From positions 1 through 43,387 of the forward strand of contig JALFVN010000031.1 in the NCBI GenBank assembly GCA_022787565.1: a DNA stretch of 43,387 bases. The letters are read 5' to 3'. Position 1 is the first letter of the stretch; every line of letters begins with the position of its first letter. This document shows, piece after piece, positions 8,714-17,675 of the stretch. The stretch comes from Clostridiales bacterium (GTDB taxonomy: Bacteria; Bacillota; Clostridia; Oscillospirales; Oscillospiraceae). The notes under the pieces are model-generated. The model saw only the letters and a program-made list of their open reading frames with translations, searched no databases and was not told the origin of the DNA. A program made the position numbers and the translations under genes.

Positions 8714-11056
8714 TTATTTCCTCAGCATGGCGGCAAGGCCCTTCAGAAAATGGCCGTTGGCCATATGCAGAAGCCCCGCGGCAACGCCGTCGCTCATGCT
8801 GCCGCCGCTGCTGATGATAACGGCCCGCATGGGGCAGTCGGTGGCGCAGGTGAGCATCATGCGGTAGGAGGGGTCCGTCAGATCCTTTTTTCCGCCGAAA
8901 TCCTTTGCGATGATATGCTCGGTCACTTTATACTGAATCTTCATGATGAAGGAGCTGTCCTTCATCTCCAGGCAGGAGTTGTCCATGGTGAAGCCGCCCT
9001 TTTTGGGCTCTGGCAGGATCGTAACGGGATGGCCCATCAGCTTTTCCCATTCCTCCCGGCTGGGCTTGCCCTGCAAGGTCTCATACCAGCTGCCCGGTTG
9101 CCAGACCGGGGCCGGGATTTTTTCTCCTGACACTTCAATTTCTGATTTTAGCCGGATATCCCGGCTGGAAGAACCGATGAGGACCCGATAGGTCCCGCCG
9201 GGGATTTTCCATCCGCCGTCCCAGAGGGCAAAGCTGCGGTCGTCCAGCGTAAAGGCAAGGGTTTTGCTTTCCCCCGGCTCCAGCTCCACCCGGTCAAAGC
9301 CTTTCAGCTCCTTCTCCGGGCGGAACAGGCCCTCTTTTGGCGGGGCGATGTAGAGCTGCACTACCTCCGCGCCCCTGACCGCGCCGGAATTGGTGATGCG
9401 GACGCTGACCGTCCTGCCATCTACCTTTAAATCGCTGTATGTAAACGCAGTATAGGACAGGCCGTGGCCAAAGGGGTAGCGGACTGCTTTTTTCGCCTTG
9501 TCGTAATAGCGGTAGCCCACATAGATTCCCTCCCGGTACTCCACGTCCCGCTTGCCGAAGCTGTCCTTGCAGATCACATCGTCGTAGGAGAGCGGCCAGG
9601 TCTCCGTCAGCTTGCCGGAGGGGTTAGCCTTCCCGGTCAGCAGATTGGCAATGGCCTCGCCCCCAGCCTGACCGGGCAGGCCCATATAGAGAATGGCCTT
9701 GACCTTGTCCGCCCAGGGCAGCTCCATAGCGCTGCCGCCCAGCAGGACCACCACGGTGTTGGGATTTTCCGCCGCCACCGCTTCGATCATCCGGTTGTGG
9801 CCCTCCGGCAGGCCCATATACTCCCGGTCAAAGGCCTCCGATTCATAAATCTCCGGCAAGCCTGCCACCACAATGGCAATATCATGGGCTTTCGCCGCCC
9901 GGGCAGATTCCCGCAGGGCATCTTCTGTCGCGTTTCCTTGAGCGTCACAGCAATCCACGAACGGAACGCCGGGCATGGCGTCGGTCAGATTGACCAGCTT
10001 GGTGGAGTTGACATGACTGCTGCCGGTACCCTGATAGCGCATTTCCTTTGCCATATGGCCGATCAACACCATGTCCCGGGCAGAAAGAGGCAGGATACCG
10101 CCCTCGTTTTTCAGCAGCACCGCGCCCTGCTCCGCAATGGTCCGGGCCAGCGCGTGGTGAGCGTCCCAATCCACCGGAGCAGCCTTGGCCTGCTGCGCAT
10201 TTTCCACCAGCCGTAGGATCCGCTGCACGGCGGCGTCAATATCCGCCTCAGACAGGCTCCCGTTTTTCACTGCTTCCATGGTTGCCCGCTCCATAAAGCG
10301 GGAGCCGCCGGGCATGTTCAGGTCGCAGCCCGCCTGAAAGCCCCTGATCCTGTCGTTCAGTGCTCCCCAGTCCGTGAGCACCATGCCGTCAAAGCCCCAC
10401 TCCTTACGGAGAATGTCCGTCAGCAGTTTTTTGCTGTCGCTGCAATGGACACCGTTGATCTTGTTGTAGGCGCACATCACCGTGCCGGGACGCCCCTCTT
10501 TCACGGCGATTTCAAAGCCGGTGAAGTAGATCTCCCGTAAAGTCCGCTGATCCATCTGGCTGTCGCCGTTCTGGCGCTTGTACTCCTGGCTGTTGGCGGC
10601 AAAATGCTTCAGACTGGAGGCCGCCCCGGTGCTCTGCTGCCCCCGGATAAAGGCGGCGGCCATTTTGCCGGCAAAATAGGGGTCCTCCGAGATGTACTCA
10701 AAATTCCGTCCGCCCAGCGGGCTGCGCTTGATGTTGCAGCCGGGGCCCAGCACCAGGGAAACCCCTGCCGCCAGGGCTTCCTTGCCGATGGCCTCACCCT
10801 CGGCGGCGTACAGCTCCCGGTTCCAGGAGGCACCCGCCGTTACCGCCGTGGGGAAGCAGGTCGCCGGCAGGGACTTGTTCACGCCCAGCATATCCCCGTC
10901 CCCCTTCTGGCAGCGCAGACCGTGGGGGCCGTCCGCCATCATTATGGCCGGAACACCCCATTGCGGAAGCTCCTTCGTGTGCCAGAAGTCCGCGCCGGTG
11001 CAGAAGGCGATCTTCTCCCGCAGGGACATTTCCGAAAGAATTTTCTCTGTATTCAA
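8714..11056 (-). CDS. Beta-glucosidase, GH3 (TTG start)
   Basis: A 780-residue GH3 enzyme: TIM-barrel domain with substrate motifs ADGPHGLR (41-48) and [10 protein letters not shown] (150-159), catalytic nucleophile D229 in VLTDWGA, the alpha/beta sandwich domain, then a fibronectin-III-like domain (about 560-645) and a C-terminal extension of about 130 residues that is common in Firmicutes GH3 proteins but of unknown role. No signal peptide is present. The start codon is TTG, with GGAGGG upstream; no better ATG exists. It is the first gene of the rhamnoside operon, so I infer that it removes the glucose exposed after the rhamnosidase acts, for example from rutinose- or neohesperidose-type glycosides. 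Beta-xylosidase activity cannot be excluded. Confidence 0.93.
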   Translation of the reverse strand: MNTEKILSEMSLREKIAFCTGADFWHTKELPQWGVPAIMMADGPHGLRCQKGDGDMLGVNKSLPATCFPTAVTAGASWNRELYAAEGEAIGKEALAAGVSLVLGPGCNIKRSPLGGRNFEYISEDPYFAGKMAAAFIRGQQSTGAASSLKHFAANSQEYKRQNGDSQMDQRTLREIYFTGFEIAVKEGRPGTVMCAYNKINGVHCSDSKKLLTDILRKEWGFDGMVLTDWGALNDRIRGFQAGCDLNMPGGSRFMERATMEAVKNGSLSEADIDAAVQRILRLVENAQQAKAAPVDWDAHHALARTIAEQGAVLLKNEGGILPLSARDMVLIGHMAKEMRYQGTGSSHVNSTKLVNLTDAMPGVPFVDCCDAQGNATEDALRESARAAKAHDIAIVVAGLPEIYESEAFDREYMGLPEGHNRMIEAVAAENPNTVVVLLGGSAMELPWADKVKAILYMGLPGQAGGEAIANLLTGKANPSGKLTETWPLSYDDVICKDSFGKRDVEYREGIYVGYRYYDKAKKAVRYPFGHGLSYTAFTYSDLKVDGRTVSVRITNSGAVRGAEVVQLYIAPPKEGLFRPEKELKGFDRVELEPGESKTLAFTLDDRSFALWDGGWKIPGGTYRVLIGSSSRDIRLKSEIEVSGEKIPAPVWQPGSWYETLQGKPSREEWEKLMGHPVTILPEPKKGGFTMDNSCLEMKDSSFIMKIQYKVTEHIIAKDFGGKKDLTDPSYRMMLTCATDCPMRAVIISSGGSMSDGVAAGLLHMANGHFLKGLAAMLRK

Positions 11057-11082
11057 TAGCTTTCCCTCCCCGATTATTCTAT

Positions 11083-11148
11083 GCTATTGGTATAATAGCA
11101 CAGCCCCAGCCGAAAATGCTTGTATTTTGGTAAGCAAAACATTATAAT
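11083..11148. promoter_or_regulatory. Divergent promoter region of rhamnoside operon and araC-type gene
   Basis: The 114-bp gap between divergent genes carries TTGTAT (11120-11125), a 17-bp spacer and TATAAT (11143-11148) for the rightward regulator. For the leftward operon an extended -10 TGCTATTAT lies on the minus strand at 11100-11092, with no good -35, as expected for an activator-dependent promoter. Two inverted repeats may be operators: GCTATT/AATAGC (11083-11088/11094-11099), which overlaps that -10, and TGCTT/AAGCA (11117-11121/11132-11136). Confidence 0.55.
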
Positions 11149-11170
11149 TGTAACGAATTGGAGGGGGAAC

Positions 11171-12370
11171 ATGAGAGATATCGACCTTGACTATATCTGC
11201 AGGACCATCGGCAATCTTTCCGGCGTACCCATCCGGGTAATTCAGGGGGAGGAGCTGTGTTTTTATCACTCCCTTGCTTATCTGCCGAAGGATCCCATGG
11301 CGGCTTACCGGGAGGACATCCGCCACGTCAGCGCCCATGTGGGCTATTTTGTGACCCCCCAGTTTCACTACTATGGCATCGTCAACTCCGGCGAAACGAA
11401 GATCGTCATCGGCCCTACCAGCCAGACCCCCGGCAGCGAGCAGGAGATGAGGGAGCTGGCCTTTCTGGCCGATGTGCCGCCGGAGGATGTAGAGGAGTTC
11501 ACGGCGGGTATGAAAAGTATCGTCCATATGCCTTTGGAGAGCGTTATGCAGATGCTCTGCACCATCAACTATATCCTCAACGACGAAAAGCTGGAGCTGG
11601 AGGACATCACCATCTATGAGTCTGAGCAATCCGGCCTGAAAACGCTGCTGGAGCAGCAGCGAAGCGCCGGGGCCTATGCCGTCCCCGCGAAACCCCAGAA
11701 TCTTGAGCACAACACCTATACCCTGGAGCAGCAGATGCTGCGCATGGTTCGCAAGGGCGACACGGCGGCGCTGCGGGAGTGGATCGCCTCGGCCCCGGCG
11801 ATTCGGGGCGGCACCCTGGCCGCCGACCAGCTGCGGCAGGTGAAGAACACCTTTGTGGTCTCGACCACCCTGGTTTCCCGGGCAGCCATCCAGGGCGGAC
11901 TGGACACGGAGGACGCCTTCTCCCTCAGCGATGCCTTTATCCAGAAGTGCGAGCTGCTCAGCGCCCTTGACCGGATCGGCAATCTGCAATACCGCATGGT
12001 GCTGGAATTTGCGGAGCGGGTGGAGCGGATCCGCTTGGGAAAGCAGCCTACCCAGTTGAGTATTGCGGTGAGTAATTACATCCAGCACCACCTGTCCGAG
12101 CCCATCCGGGCCGAGGAAATGGCCCGGGCGCTGTATATGAGCCGGCCCTATCTGTCGGCAAAATTCAAAGAGGAGACCGGCGAGACGCTGACAGATTTCA
12201 TCCTGAAAGAGAAAACGGAGGAAGCCAAACGCCTTCTTCGCTATTCGGATAAATCCTCCACGGCCATTGCCGCCTATCTGGCTTTTTCCTCACTGAGCCA
12301 CTTTTCCCGGGTGTTCAAAAAGTATGCCGGGCTGACCCCCGGCGAATACCGGGTGAAATATACCGGCTGA
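11171..12370 (+). CDS. AraC-family transcriptional regulator
   Basis: A 399-residue protein with a large N-terminal sensory region (about 1-290), which I cannot assign to a named ligand domain, and a C-terminal pair of AraC helix-turn-helix motifs (about 300-399). The latter is recognised by YMSRPYLSAKFKEETGETLTDF, split over two helices, and the closing LSHFSRVFKKYAGLTPGEYR signature. The start at MRDIDLDYIC has GGAGGGGG in front; an in-frame ATG at 11120 lacks this. It is divergent from the rhamnoside operon and is most likely its activator, with rhamnose or a rhamnoside as inducer by inference. Confidence 0.92.
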   Translation: MRDIDLDYICRTIGNLSGVPIRVIQGEELCFYHSLAYLPKDPMAAYREDIRHVSAHVGYFVTPQFHYYGIVNSGETKIVIGPTSQTPGSEQEMRELAFLADVPPEDVEEFTAGMKSIVHMPLESVMQMLCTINYILNDEKLELEDITIYESEQSGLKTLLEQQRSAGAYAVPAKPQNLEHNTYTLEQQMLRMVRKGDTAALREWIASAPAIRGGTLAADQLRQVKNTFVVSTTLVSRAAIQGGLDTEDAFSLSDAFIQKCELLSALDRIGNLQYRMVLEFAERVERIRLGKQPTQLSIAVSNYIQHHLSEPIRAEEMARALYMSRPYLSAKFKEETGETLTDFILKEKTEEAKRLLRYSDKSSTAIAAYLAFSSLSHFSRVFKKYAGLTPGEYRVKYTG

Positions 12371-12621
12371 ATTTTGAATAGTGTTCGGGATTATTCAGGC
12401 TACTGTCTGACATTTTTCCATAAAGCCGGAGAATCCCGGAAGCCCTTGCACAGCAAGAATTTCCGGGATCACGAATACAAGATACCGGAAGCAGCTATGA
12501 AGGGCACTGATGTCACCCGCCAAAGCCTGCTGCCATGTGCCCATGTTTATGGCTGAGAAATATGCCCGCTCAGCGCCCGGCCCCAGCGGCCACGGCAGGA
12601 ACCGCTGAAGCGAGGAAAAAG
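12371..12621. other. Gap after araC-type gene, one hairpin
   Basis: No gene is supported here. A hairpin with outer arms ATCCCGGAA/TTCCGGGAT (12433-12441/12461-12469) and inner CTTGC/GCAAG could end transcription of the regulator gene, although a T-run is absent. The remaining sequence shows nothing I recognise. Confidence 0.4.
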
Positions 12622-12957
12622 TTATCCCATCAAAACATGCACGCTTGCCTCATTGCAGCCATCCAGAAGATCATCCGTAAGATAAGCGCCATTCACTTGC
12701 TTCCCATTTACTGTCATCGACTTCACTCCATGCTGAACATGCTCGGGGTTTTCTGCCTGAATGGTAAGTTTGCAGCCGCGATAGAGCCTTTCCACCGTGT
12801 AACCGTCCAACTGGGCAGGAATGGCCGGATCGATCAGCAGACCCTTGAGGGTCGGGCGCACACCGAGCAGATATTGCGTCGACACCACGTCCATCCACGC
12901 CGCCGTGCCGGTGACCTGGGATACGCAGCCCCAGCCGAATTTCTCATAAAAGGCTGG
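12622..12957 (-). pseudogene. C-terminal remnant of a GH94 glycoside phosphorylase
   Basis: The minus strand reads PAFYEKFGWGCVSQVTGTAAW, divided across the fragment start, followed by MDVVSTQYLLGVRPTLKGL, IDPAIPAQLDGYTVERLYRG and a closing beta region to a stop at 12622. This is the extreme C-terminus of cellobiose/chitobiose-type phosphorylases (GH94). Everything upstream, including the catalytic domain, is missing; homology stops abruptly at about 12957, where an unrelated plus-strand frame begins. No start or ribosome binding site fits. I read it as a truncated relic of another glycoside locus. Confidence 0.75.
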
Positions 12958-13420
12958 CGGCCATGCTTACGTCGTGCCTAGAAAAAGGCGAAGTAACACT
13001 TCAGGATTACGCGGACATAGGAGAAGAGAGCAAACTGTACACAGATATGCTGTTTGCCCTTCAGCTCGGCATTGTAGAGAAAGAAAATGCCCGGTGCTAT
13101 CGGATATTGACAGAAGTAAAAGACGGCCCGCCCGCGCTGAGCAAATCTCAGAAACGGATCATCACAGAGATGTATGAGTCCTTCGGCGATGGTCGTGGCC
13201 ACGCTTGATTATTCAGGGGCGCACACAAGCGCAGTCCTGCACCAGTTCACGCTGATGAAGATTCCTTCCAATCTTGGGATGGAATTGACTTTTGAAGATC
13301 TCTTTTCCAAGTTCGCTGAAAACTATTGGAATCTGATAACGAAGTATCACTTGAAACAATTACGCATCGTGAAGGGTTTGAACTCCTTGCAAAAAAATGC
13401 TGGGATAAATATGGAGCAAA

Positions 13421-13480
13421 CTGAACGATTACTAGAATTATGTAAACCAAGTGAACGATTGCCCCTGAAAGTGAACGATT
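13421..13480. repeat. Three (G/C)TGAACGATT repeats
   Basis: CTGAACGATT at 13421 and GTGAACGATT at 13451 and 13471 are spaced 30 and 20 bp apart in the same orientation. Such short, regularly spaced repeats resemble the multiple terminal repeats of IS21-type elements. No transposase is nearby; a remnant end is my inference. Confidence 0.5.
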
Positions 13481-13575
13481 ACTCGGGGAGCAAGTGCAAG
13501 AAAAGGCCGCAGAAAGCAAAAAATCGGCCGCCCGAAATGACGAGCGACCGAGAGCGATTTGAATTTCAAAGCGAG

Positions 13576-13618
13576 AAATGCGAAGAAATAGCTGAATTTC
13601 GGCTATTTCTTCGCATTT
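13576..13618. other. Perfect 17-bp stem-loop
   Basis: Arms 13576-13592 and 13602-13618 are perfectly complementary with a 9-base loop. No T-run follows on either strand, so it is not a standard terminator. It lies just beyond the tRNA terminator and may be a palindromic repeat or a backup terminator. Confidence 0.6.
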
Positions 13619-13632
13619 ATAGGCAAAAAGTT

Positions 13633-13665
13633 TAGGTAGGTTATTCTATCAAAATAACCTACCTA
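13633..13665 (-). terminator. Terminator of the tRNA-fMet gene
   Basis: A perfect 13-bp stem (13633-13645/13653-13665) with a 7-base loop begins 4 bp after the encoded CCA on the minus strand and is followed by AACTTTTT, giving a rho-independent terminator. Confidence 0.7.
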
Positions 13666-13668
13666 ATA

Positions 13669-13744
<76 letters not shown>

Positions 13745-13822
13745 ATATTCAACTCAGCTTGGTTATAATAACACAGTTCAGGCCTGAAGTCAATACCTGA
13801 GGGCAAAGTTTTTCTCTCCAGA

Positions 13823-13854
13823 TTTCGACGCCCCGGAGGAACGGGGCGTCGAAA
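13823..13854 (-). terminator. Hairpin after minus-strand fragment
   Basis: A 13-bp perfect stem (13823-13835/13842-13854, arm TTTCGACGCCCCG) with a 6-base loop lies 5 bp beyond the stop of the minus-strand fragment ending at 13860; AGAGAAAAAC rather than a T-run follows, so termination is plausible but weak. Confidence 0.5.
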
Positions 13855-13859
13855 TGCGT

Positions 13860-14111
13860 TCACCAGACCACTTCCGTCCGGCGCTGGGCAATGATGCCCT
13901 TCATCTCCGTGGGCGCGAAGAGCTGACAACTGTCCTCAGCCCGGCTTACGATCTGGCGCGTCACCTTGTCTGTGTTCTGCGTCTCAATGATCAGATACTC
14001 CGCACCCTCGCAGGGCCGGATATCCTCCGGCAGAGTCTCCGGCGTGTAATCCTCCGTCTGGAGCAGTTCACTGTCTTTTGACATATGGAGAACCCGATAA
14101 GTCTGGGGCAT
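13860..14111 (-). pseudogene. Unrecognised C-terminal gene fragment
   Basis: The frame from MPQTYRVLHMSKDSELLQTE to QRRTEVVW reads like real protein (acidic, mixed secondary structure) but begins directly where the LarC homology stops (about 14112), in a different frame and without a start signal. I read it as the C-terminus of an unrelated gene joined to larC by deletion or rearrangement. I do not recognise the family. Confidence 0.4.
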
Positions 14112-14113
14112 CT

Positions 14114-14641
14114 GAGCGCCGCTCCGGTGGGGATGCACATCTCGCACGGGATTTCCCCGGGAAAAACGGGAATACCCCGAAGCAGCAGAGCCGTCGCAGG
14201 GGCCGGCACCGGAAGAATGCCGTGGGCACAGGATACCGTGCCGTAGCCTGTGCATACCGGAGAGAAAATCACCCGTTCAGGCGACAGTTTCTCCATCATC
14301 AGACAGACCGCGGTAATATCGGCCAGGGCATCCATGGTGCCAGGCTCATGAAAATGAATGTTGGACATCTCCCTGCCGTGCACTTCGGCCTCGGCCAGGG
14401 CAATTTTTTCATAGACTTCTTTTATTTTGCTGCCGGTCTTCTGACTGACAGGAAAGGTATCCACCACGGAAAAGATGTCGGCCAGACTGTGATGATGGTG
14501 GCCGTGCCCGTTGCGGTCATGTTCGTAATGGTTGTGTTCGTGGTGATCGTGTTCGTGATGATCAGGCTCGCCCTGGTGCTCTTCCCGGCCGTTGAAGATG
14601 ACCCTGAAGTGCGTGCAGCCGATGCCGTGACGGAAGAGTTT
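14114..14641 (-). pseudogene. Internal fragment of larC (nickel-pincer cofactor synthesis)
   Basis: The minus strand encodes a His-rich linker (HHEHDHHEHNHYEHD and GHGHHHH), then SLADIFSVVDTFPVS, IALAEAEVHG, IHFHEPGTMDALADI, TGYGTVSCAHGILPVPAPAT and MCIPTGAAL, the ordered landmarks of LarC, the nickel insertase that completes the nickel-pincer nucleotide of lactate racemase. Both the N-terminal part and the C-terminal domain after PTGAAL are missing, and both ends run into unrelated sequence. It cannot make a working LarC. No larA, larB or larE is present. Confidence 0.75.
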
Positions 14642-14651
14642 CTCGGCGGAA

Positions 14652-14966
14652 TTGGTTATGTGCATCGCTTTCATCTGCATGATGACCGGCGGCTCCACAA
14701 CCGGCACACAGATTGCCCTGCCTATCATTACACCCGCACTGACAAAACTGGGATTGAGCCTGCCTTTCATCCACCGCGTCGGCACTTTTGCTGCCACCAT
14801 GCCGGATTCTCTGCCTAACAGCGGAGCCGTAATTATGGCCGTTGGATTAGCTGATCTGAAGATGAAGGACGGTTATCCCCCGGTGTTTGTATCCACGGTA
14901 CTCGCAACCACCTGCGGAACAATAGCAGTAGCGGTGGTTATGACTTTGTTCCCCATGCTTCCCTGA
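14652..14966 (+). pseudogene. C-terminal fragment of a GntP-type permease
   Basis: The plus strand encodes hydrophobic segments with IALPIITPALTKLG, FIHRVGTFAATMPDSLPNSG and a last membrane helix ending MTLFPMLP, which match the C-terminal part of GntP-family (gluconate:H+ type) permeases. Only about 100 of about 440 residues remain, and the 5' side abuts larC sequence on the opposite strand. An aldo/keto reductase fragment follows 15 bp later in the same direction, probably a former operon partner. Confidence 0.65.
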
Positions 14967-14981
14967 TGAAAGAAGTAAAAT

Positions 14982-15224
14982 ATGGAGTATATCAATATCA
15001 AAGGTCTTACCACAAAGGTATCCGACATCAGTTTTGGCACAGCAACTTCCACGCTTGAAGATGAAGCAAAGATTCACGATATGCTGGACTATTATGTGAG
15101 CGTAGGCGGCAACTATATTGATACCGCACGCTTTTACGGCAGAGGAAGCGGCATCCAGCATACGGAAGAAATCCTTGGAAGATGGCTGGAGAAGAATGAC
15201 AATCGCAGCAAGGTCGTTATATAG
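14982..15224 (+). pseudogene. N-terminal fragment of an aldo/keto reductase
   Basis: MEYINIKGLTTKVSDISFGT, then GNYIDTARFYGRG and TEEILGRWLEKN give the N-terminal third of an aldo/keto reductase, including the catalytic Asp and Tyr of the family (DTARFYG). The frame ends with TAG after KVVI, where intact enzymes continue for over 200 residues. A strong terminator follows at once. It lies directly behind the permease fragment. Confidence 0.75.
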
Positions 15225-15251
15225 TTGCGCAGCCCCACTCCTTAAACGCGG

Positions 15252-15290
15252 GAGAACCGGTGCCCCTTCCACCGGTTCTCTCATTTTTTT
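15252..15290 (+). terminator. Rho-independent terminator
   Basis: An 11-bp perfect stem GAGAACCGGTG/CACCGGTTCTC (15252-15262/15270-15280) is followed by TCATTTTTTT on the plus strand, ending the permease/reductase remnant. Confidence 0.85.
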
Positions 15291-15418
15291 ATTATCCTGA
15301 AAAAATTTTGGCTCCAATCGCGGGTGAAGATGCTTTTGATGACCTGGGCGGACAAAAGCTGACAGCCTCACAGAGGATGTTGCTGACATTTGTCCAGGAT
15401 ACAGGCGGAGAGGCATGA
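15287..15418 (+). pseudogene. Short unrecognised C-terminal fragment
   Basis: An open frame gives APIAGEDAFDDLGGQKLTAS and RMLLTFVQDTGGEA before a TGA. It has natural-looking composition but no start or ribosome binding site, and it begins within the preceding T-run. Probably the tail of a deleted gene; family unknown. Confidence 0.3.
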
Positions 15419-15481
15419 CTGCCCGATCTGCATTGCAGCAGGGCTTTGCCTCCGGAAAAAGGATTTATCGGGAAAACAGCG

Positions 15482-15853
15482 TTACAGCGCGGCGATAACT
15501 TCGCACTCCAGCAGCACGTCCTTGGGCAGTCGTGCTACCTCCACGCAGGAGCGGGCGGGGTAAGGCTCGGTGAAATACCGGGCGTAAATGGCGTTGATGG
15601 CGGCAAAGTCGTCCATGTGCTTGATAAACAGGGTGGTCTTTACCGTTTTGGAGATATCCGTCCCAGCAGCCTCCAGCAGCGCCGTGATATTCTGAAACAC
15701 CTGATTTGCCTGACCCTCCAGACCGATGGCCAGCTCTCCCGTCTCCGGGATGATGGGAATCTGGCCCGAGGCGAACACCAGACCGTTTACGATCCGGGCC
15801 TGGGAATAGGGACCGATGGCCGCAGGGGCCTTATCCGTTTTTACAACATTCAT
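15482..15853 (-). CDS. ridA: RidA-family enamine/imine deaminase
   Basis: A 123-residue YjgF/RidA protein with APAAIGPYSQARIVNGLVFA at the N-terminus, SGQIPIIPETGEL, and the C-terminal PARSCVEVARLPKDVLLECE signature with the arginine that binds the substrate carboxylate. RidA proteins hydrolyse reactive 2-aminoacrylate and iminobutyrate made by PLP-dependent dehydratases. Here it lies 14 bp downstream of threonine dehydratase on the same strand, which fits that role directly. The start has AGGAGTAATATGA in front. Cytoplasmic, likely trimeric as in the family. Confidence 0.95.
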   Translation of the reverse strand: MNVVKTDKAPAAIGPYSQARIVNGLVFASGQIPIIPETGELAIGLEGQANQVFQNITALLEAAGTDISKTVKTTLFIKHMDDFAAINAIYARYFTEPYPARSCVEVARLPKDVLLECEVIAAL

Positions 15854-15867
15854 TCATATTACTCCTT

Positions 15868-17079
15868 TCACTGTTCCAGTTCAATGCGAAAGCCACGGGA
15901 GCGGAGAGCGTCGATCACGGCCAGGCCGTGCTCCTCGCCGCCTACCTCGCAGGCAATGTGGACATTGGTCTCGTTGGGATTCAAGCCCGCGTTCAATTTG
16001 TCGTGCTCTACGGTGAGAATATTGGCCCCGGAATCTGCAAGTACGTTCAGCAGCTGGACCAGACTGCCGGGCCGGTCCAGCAAGGTCGCAATAAATTTAA
16101 TGCGCCGGTGGCGGGCAACCAGGCCCCGTTCAATGATGCTCTGGATAAAGCTCACATCGATGTTGCCGCCGGACATGACGCAGACCACACGGCGGCCCTT
16201 CACGTCCAGCTTGCCGCTGAGCACTGCCGCCAGGGGCGTGGCTCCCGCAGGCTCCACCACCTGCTTGCAGCGCTCGATCAGCAGCAGGATGGCGTTGGCG
16301 ATCTCCGAGTCGGACACCGTTACCACACCGTCGGCGTAGCGGTTGATGAGCTCCACAGTAATGTCCCCCGGAGCCTTGACCGCGATACCGTCGGCAATGG
16401 TGGCGGCAGAATCGGTGCAGACGAGCTGCTTTTCTTTAAAGCTGCGGGCGATAGCGTCCGCCCCCTCGGCCTGAACGCCGTAGACCTTCACCCGGGGATT
16501 GATCTGCTTTACCGCACAGGCCACGCCGGCCAGCAGGCCGCCGCCGCCGGCGGGGACCACGATCATATCCACATAGGGCAGGTCAGCCAGGATCTCCAGA
16601 CCCAGGGTACCCTGCCCGGCGATGACCTCCGGGTCATTGTAGGGGTGGAGAAAGGCCGCGCCCTCCTCCTCGCAGATACGCAGGGCACGGGCATAGGCGT
16701 CGTCATAGCAGTCCCCGTCCAGCACCACCCTGGCGCCGTAGCCGCCGGTGGCCTGCACCTTGGCGATGGGCGCGGCCTTGGGCATGACGATGGTGGCAGG
16801 GATGCCGAAACGGGAGGCGGCATAGGCCACGCCCTGGGCGTGGTTGCCCGCCGAGGAGGCTACAACGGAGCATTTTTCTCCCCGTTCGATCATGGCCGCG
16901 ATCTTGTTGCTGGCTCCACGGATCTTAAAGGAGCCGGTTTTTTGCCGGTTTTCGCATTTCAGATACACCCGTCCGCCGGTCATGGCCGAAAAAGTGGAGG
17001 ACAGGTCCAGCTCCGTGTGGTGCAGGATGGGTTTCAGCCGCTCGGCGGCAAGTTCAATGGCGGATAGCTCAATATTCAT
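15868..17079 (-). CDS. ilvA: Threonine ammonia-lyase with ACT domain
   Basis: PLP enzyme that deaminates L-threonine to 2-oxobutyrate. The PLP lysine is K52 in KTGSFKIRGA; SSAGNHAQGVAYA and the glycine-rich VPAGGGGLLAG phosphate loop are present. The C-terminal 75 residues (RRIKFIATLLDRPGSLVQLL onward) form one ACT domain, as in the 400-residue TdcB/IlvA type of Firmicutes, so whether it serves isoleucine synthesis or threonine breakdown cannot be decided. The ATG follows GAGGTAATCTCC. It is cotranscribed with ridA downstream; the VOC gene lies 36 bp upstream in the same direction. Confidence 0.94.
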   Translation of the reverse strand: MNIELSAIELAAERLKPILHHTELDLSSTFSAMTGGRVYLKCENRQKTGSFKIRGASNKIAAMIERGEKCSVVASSAGNHAQGVAYAASRFGIPATIVMPKAAPIAKVQATGGYGARVVLDGDCYDDAYARALRICEEEGAAFLHPYNDPEVIAGQGTLGLEILADLPYVDMIVVPAGGGGLLAGVACAVKQINPRVKVYGVQAEGADAIARSFKEKQLVCTDSAATIADGIAVKAPGDITVELINRYADGVVTVSDSEIANAILLLIERCKQVVEPAGATPLAAVLSGKLDVKGRRVVCVMSGGNIDVSFIQSIIERGLVARHRRIKFIATLLDRPGSLVQLLNVLADSGANILTVEHDKLNAGLNPNETNVHIACEVGGEEHGLAVIDALRSRGFRIELEQ

Positions 17080-17115
17080 GGAGATTACCTCGTTTCGGGT
17101 AATTTTGAAGGGAAC

Positions 17116-17481
17116 TTATCGTTGGGGAATGATCTCGATCCAGTAGCCGTCAGGATCCTGAATGAAATAGATGCCCATATCCGGGTTTTCAAAGCAGATG
17201 CAGCCCATGGCGCTGTGCCTTTCGTGGGCGGCGGCAAAATCGTCGGTGTGGAAGGCCAGATGGAATTCCTCGTCTCCCAGATCATAGGGCTCACTGCGGT
17301 CACGGAGCCAGGTCAGCTCCAGAGTGAAGTCGCTCACTCCATCGCCAACATAGACCAGCTTGAAGCTGCCGTCGGCGGCCTCCTTTTCCCGCACGGGGAC
17401 AAGGCCCAGGGCGTCGCGGTAAAAGGCCAGACTGCGGTCCAGGTCAAGAACGTTGAAGTTGAAGTGCGTGAAACGGAACAT
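17116..17481 (-). CDS. VOC-family protein (glyoxalase-like)
   Basis: A 121-residue vicinal-oxygen-chelate protein with two beta-alpha-beta-beta-beta modules: FRFTHFNFNVLDLDRSLAFY at the start and EFHLAFHTDDFAAAHERH, then IYFIQDPDGYWIEIIPQR at the end. The His near residue 5 and Glu at position 117 (WIEI) match metal ligands of lactoylglutathione lyase (GloA), which detoxifies methylglyoxal. Other VOC activities are possible. I start at MFRFTHFN (17481), which has AAAGGAGGAACACCC; the longer frame from 17520 lacks a site. It may be first in the ilvA-ridA unit. Confidence 0.88.
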   Translation of the reverse strand: MFRFTHFNFNVLDLDRSLAFYRDALGLVPVREKEAADGSFKLVYVGDGVSDFTLELTWLRDRSEPYDLGDEEFHLAFHTDDFAAAHERHSAMGCICFENPDMGIYFIQDPDGYWIEIIPQR

Positions 17482-17578
17482 GGGTGTTCCTCCTTTCCTG
17501 TCATGAGTACAATTTAGCACCCCCGGCCGGGGATGTCAATGAGGGATTGCGGCCGTGATCTCAGCGGCAAAAAGAACA

Positions 17579-17605
17579 GACGCCCGGGAGGTGTATCCGG
17601 GCGTC
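17579..17605 (-). terminator. Terminator of the ECF operon
   Basis: A 9-bp stem GACGCCCGG/CCGGGCGTC (17579-17587/17597-17605) is followed on the minus strand by TGTTCTTTTTG, about 70 bp after the last gene of the sigma operon. Confidence 0.7.
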
Positions 17606-17675
17606 CGCTCCTTTTGAAACTATGGTTTAACATGCACCAGGGGGGAAGGCACATGATAAAGGTGTTTTTTTCCGC

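Larger units (their letters stand above)
12963..13635 (+). pseudogene. Unrecognised, frameshifted remnant
   Basis: Two overlapping plus-strand frames look like pieces of one decayed region. The first (12963-13208, 81 codons) gives YADIGEESKLYTDMLFALQL and ends in EMYESFGDGRGHA. A second frame (13174-13635) takes over with MVVATLDYSGAHTSAVLHQF, consistent with a frameshift near 13190, and then changes character at about 13270 (ELTFEDLFSKFAENYWNL). The last third runs through the GTGAACGATT repeats and a hairpin and is probably not coding. I recognise no family. Composition is more AT-rich than the flanking genes, which fits foreign or decayed DNA. Confidence 0.4.
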
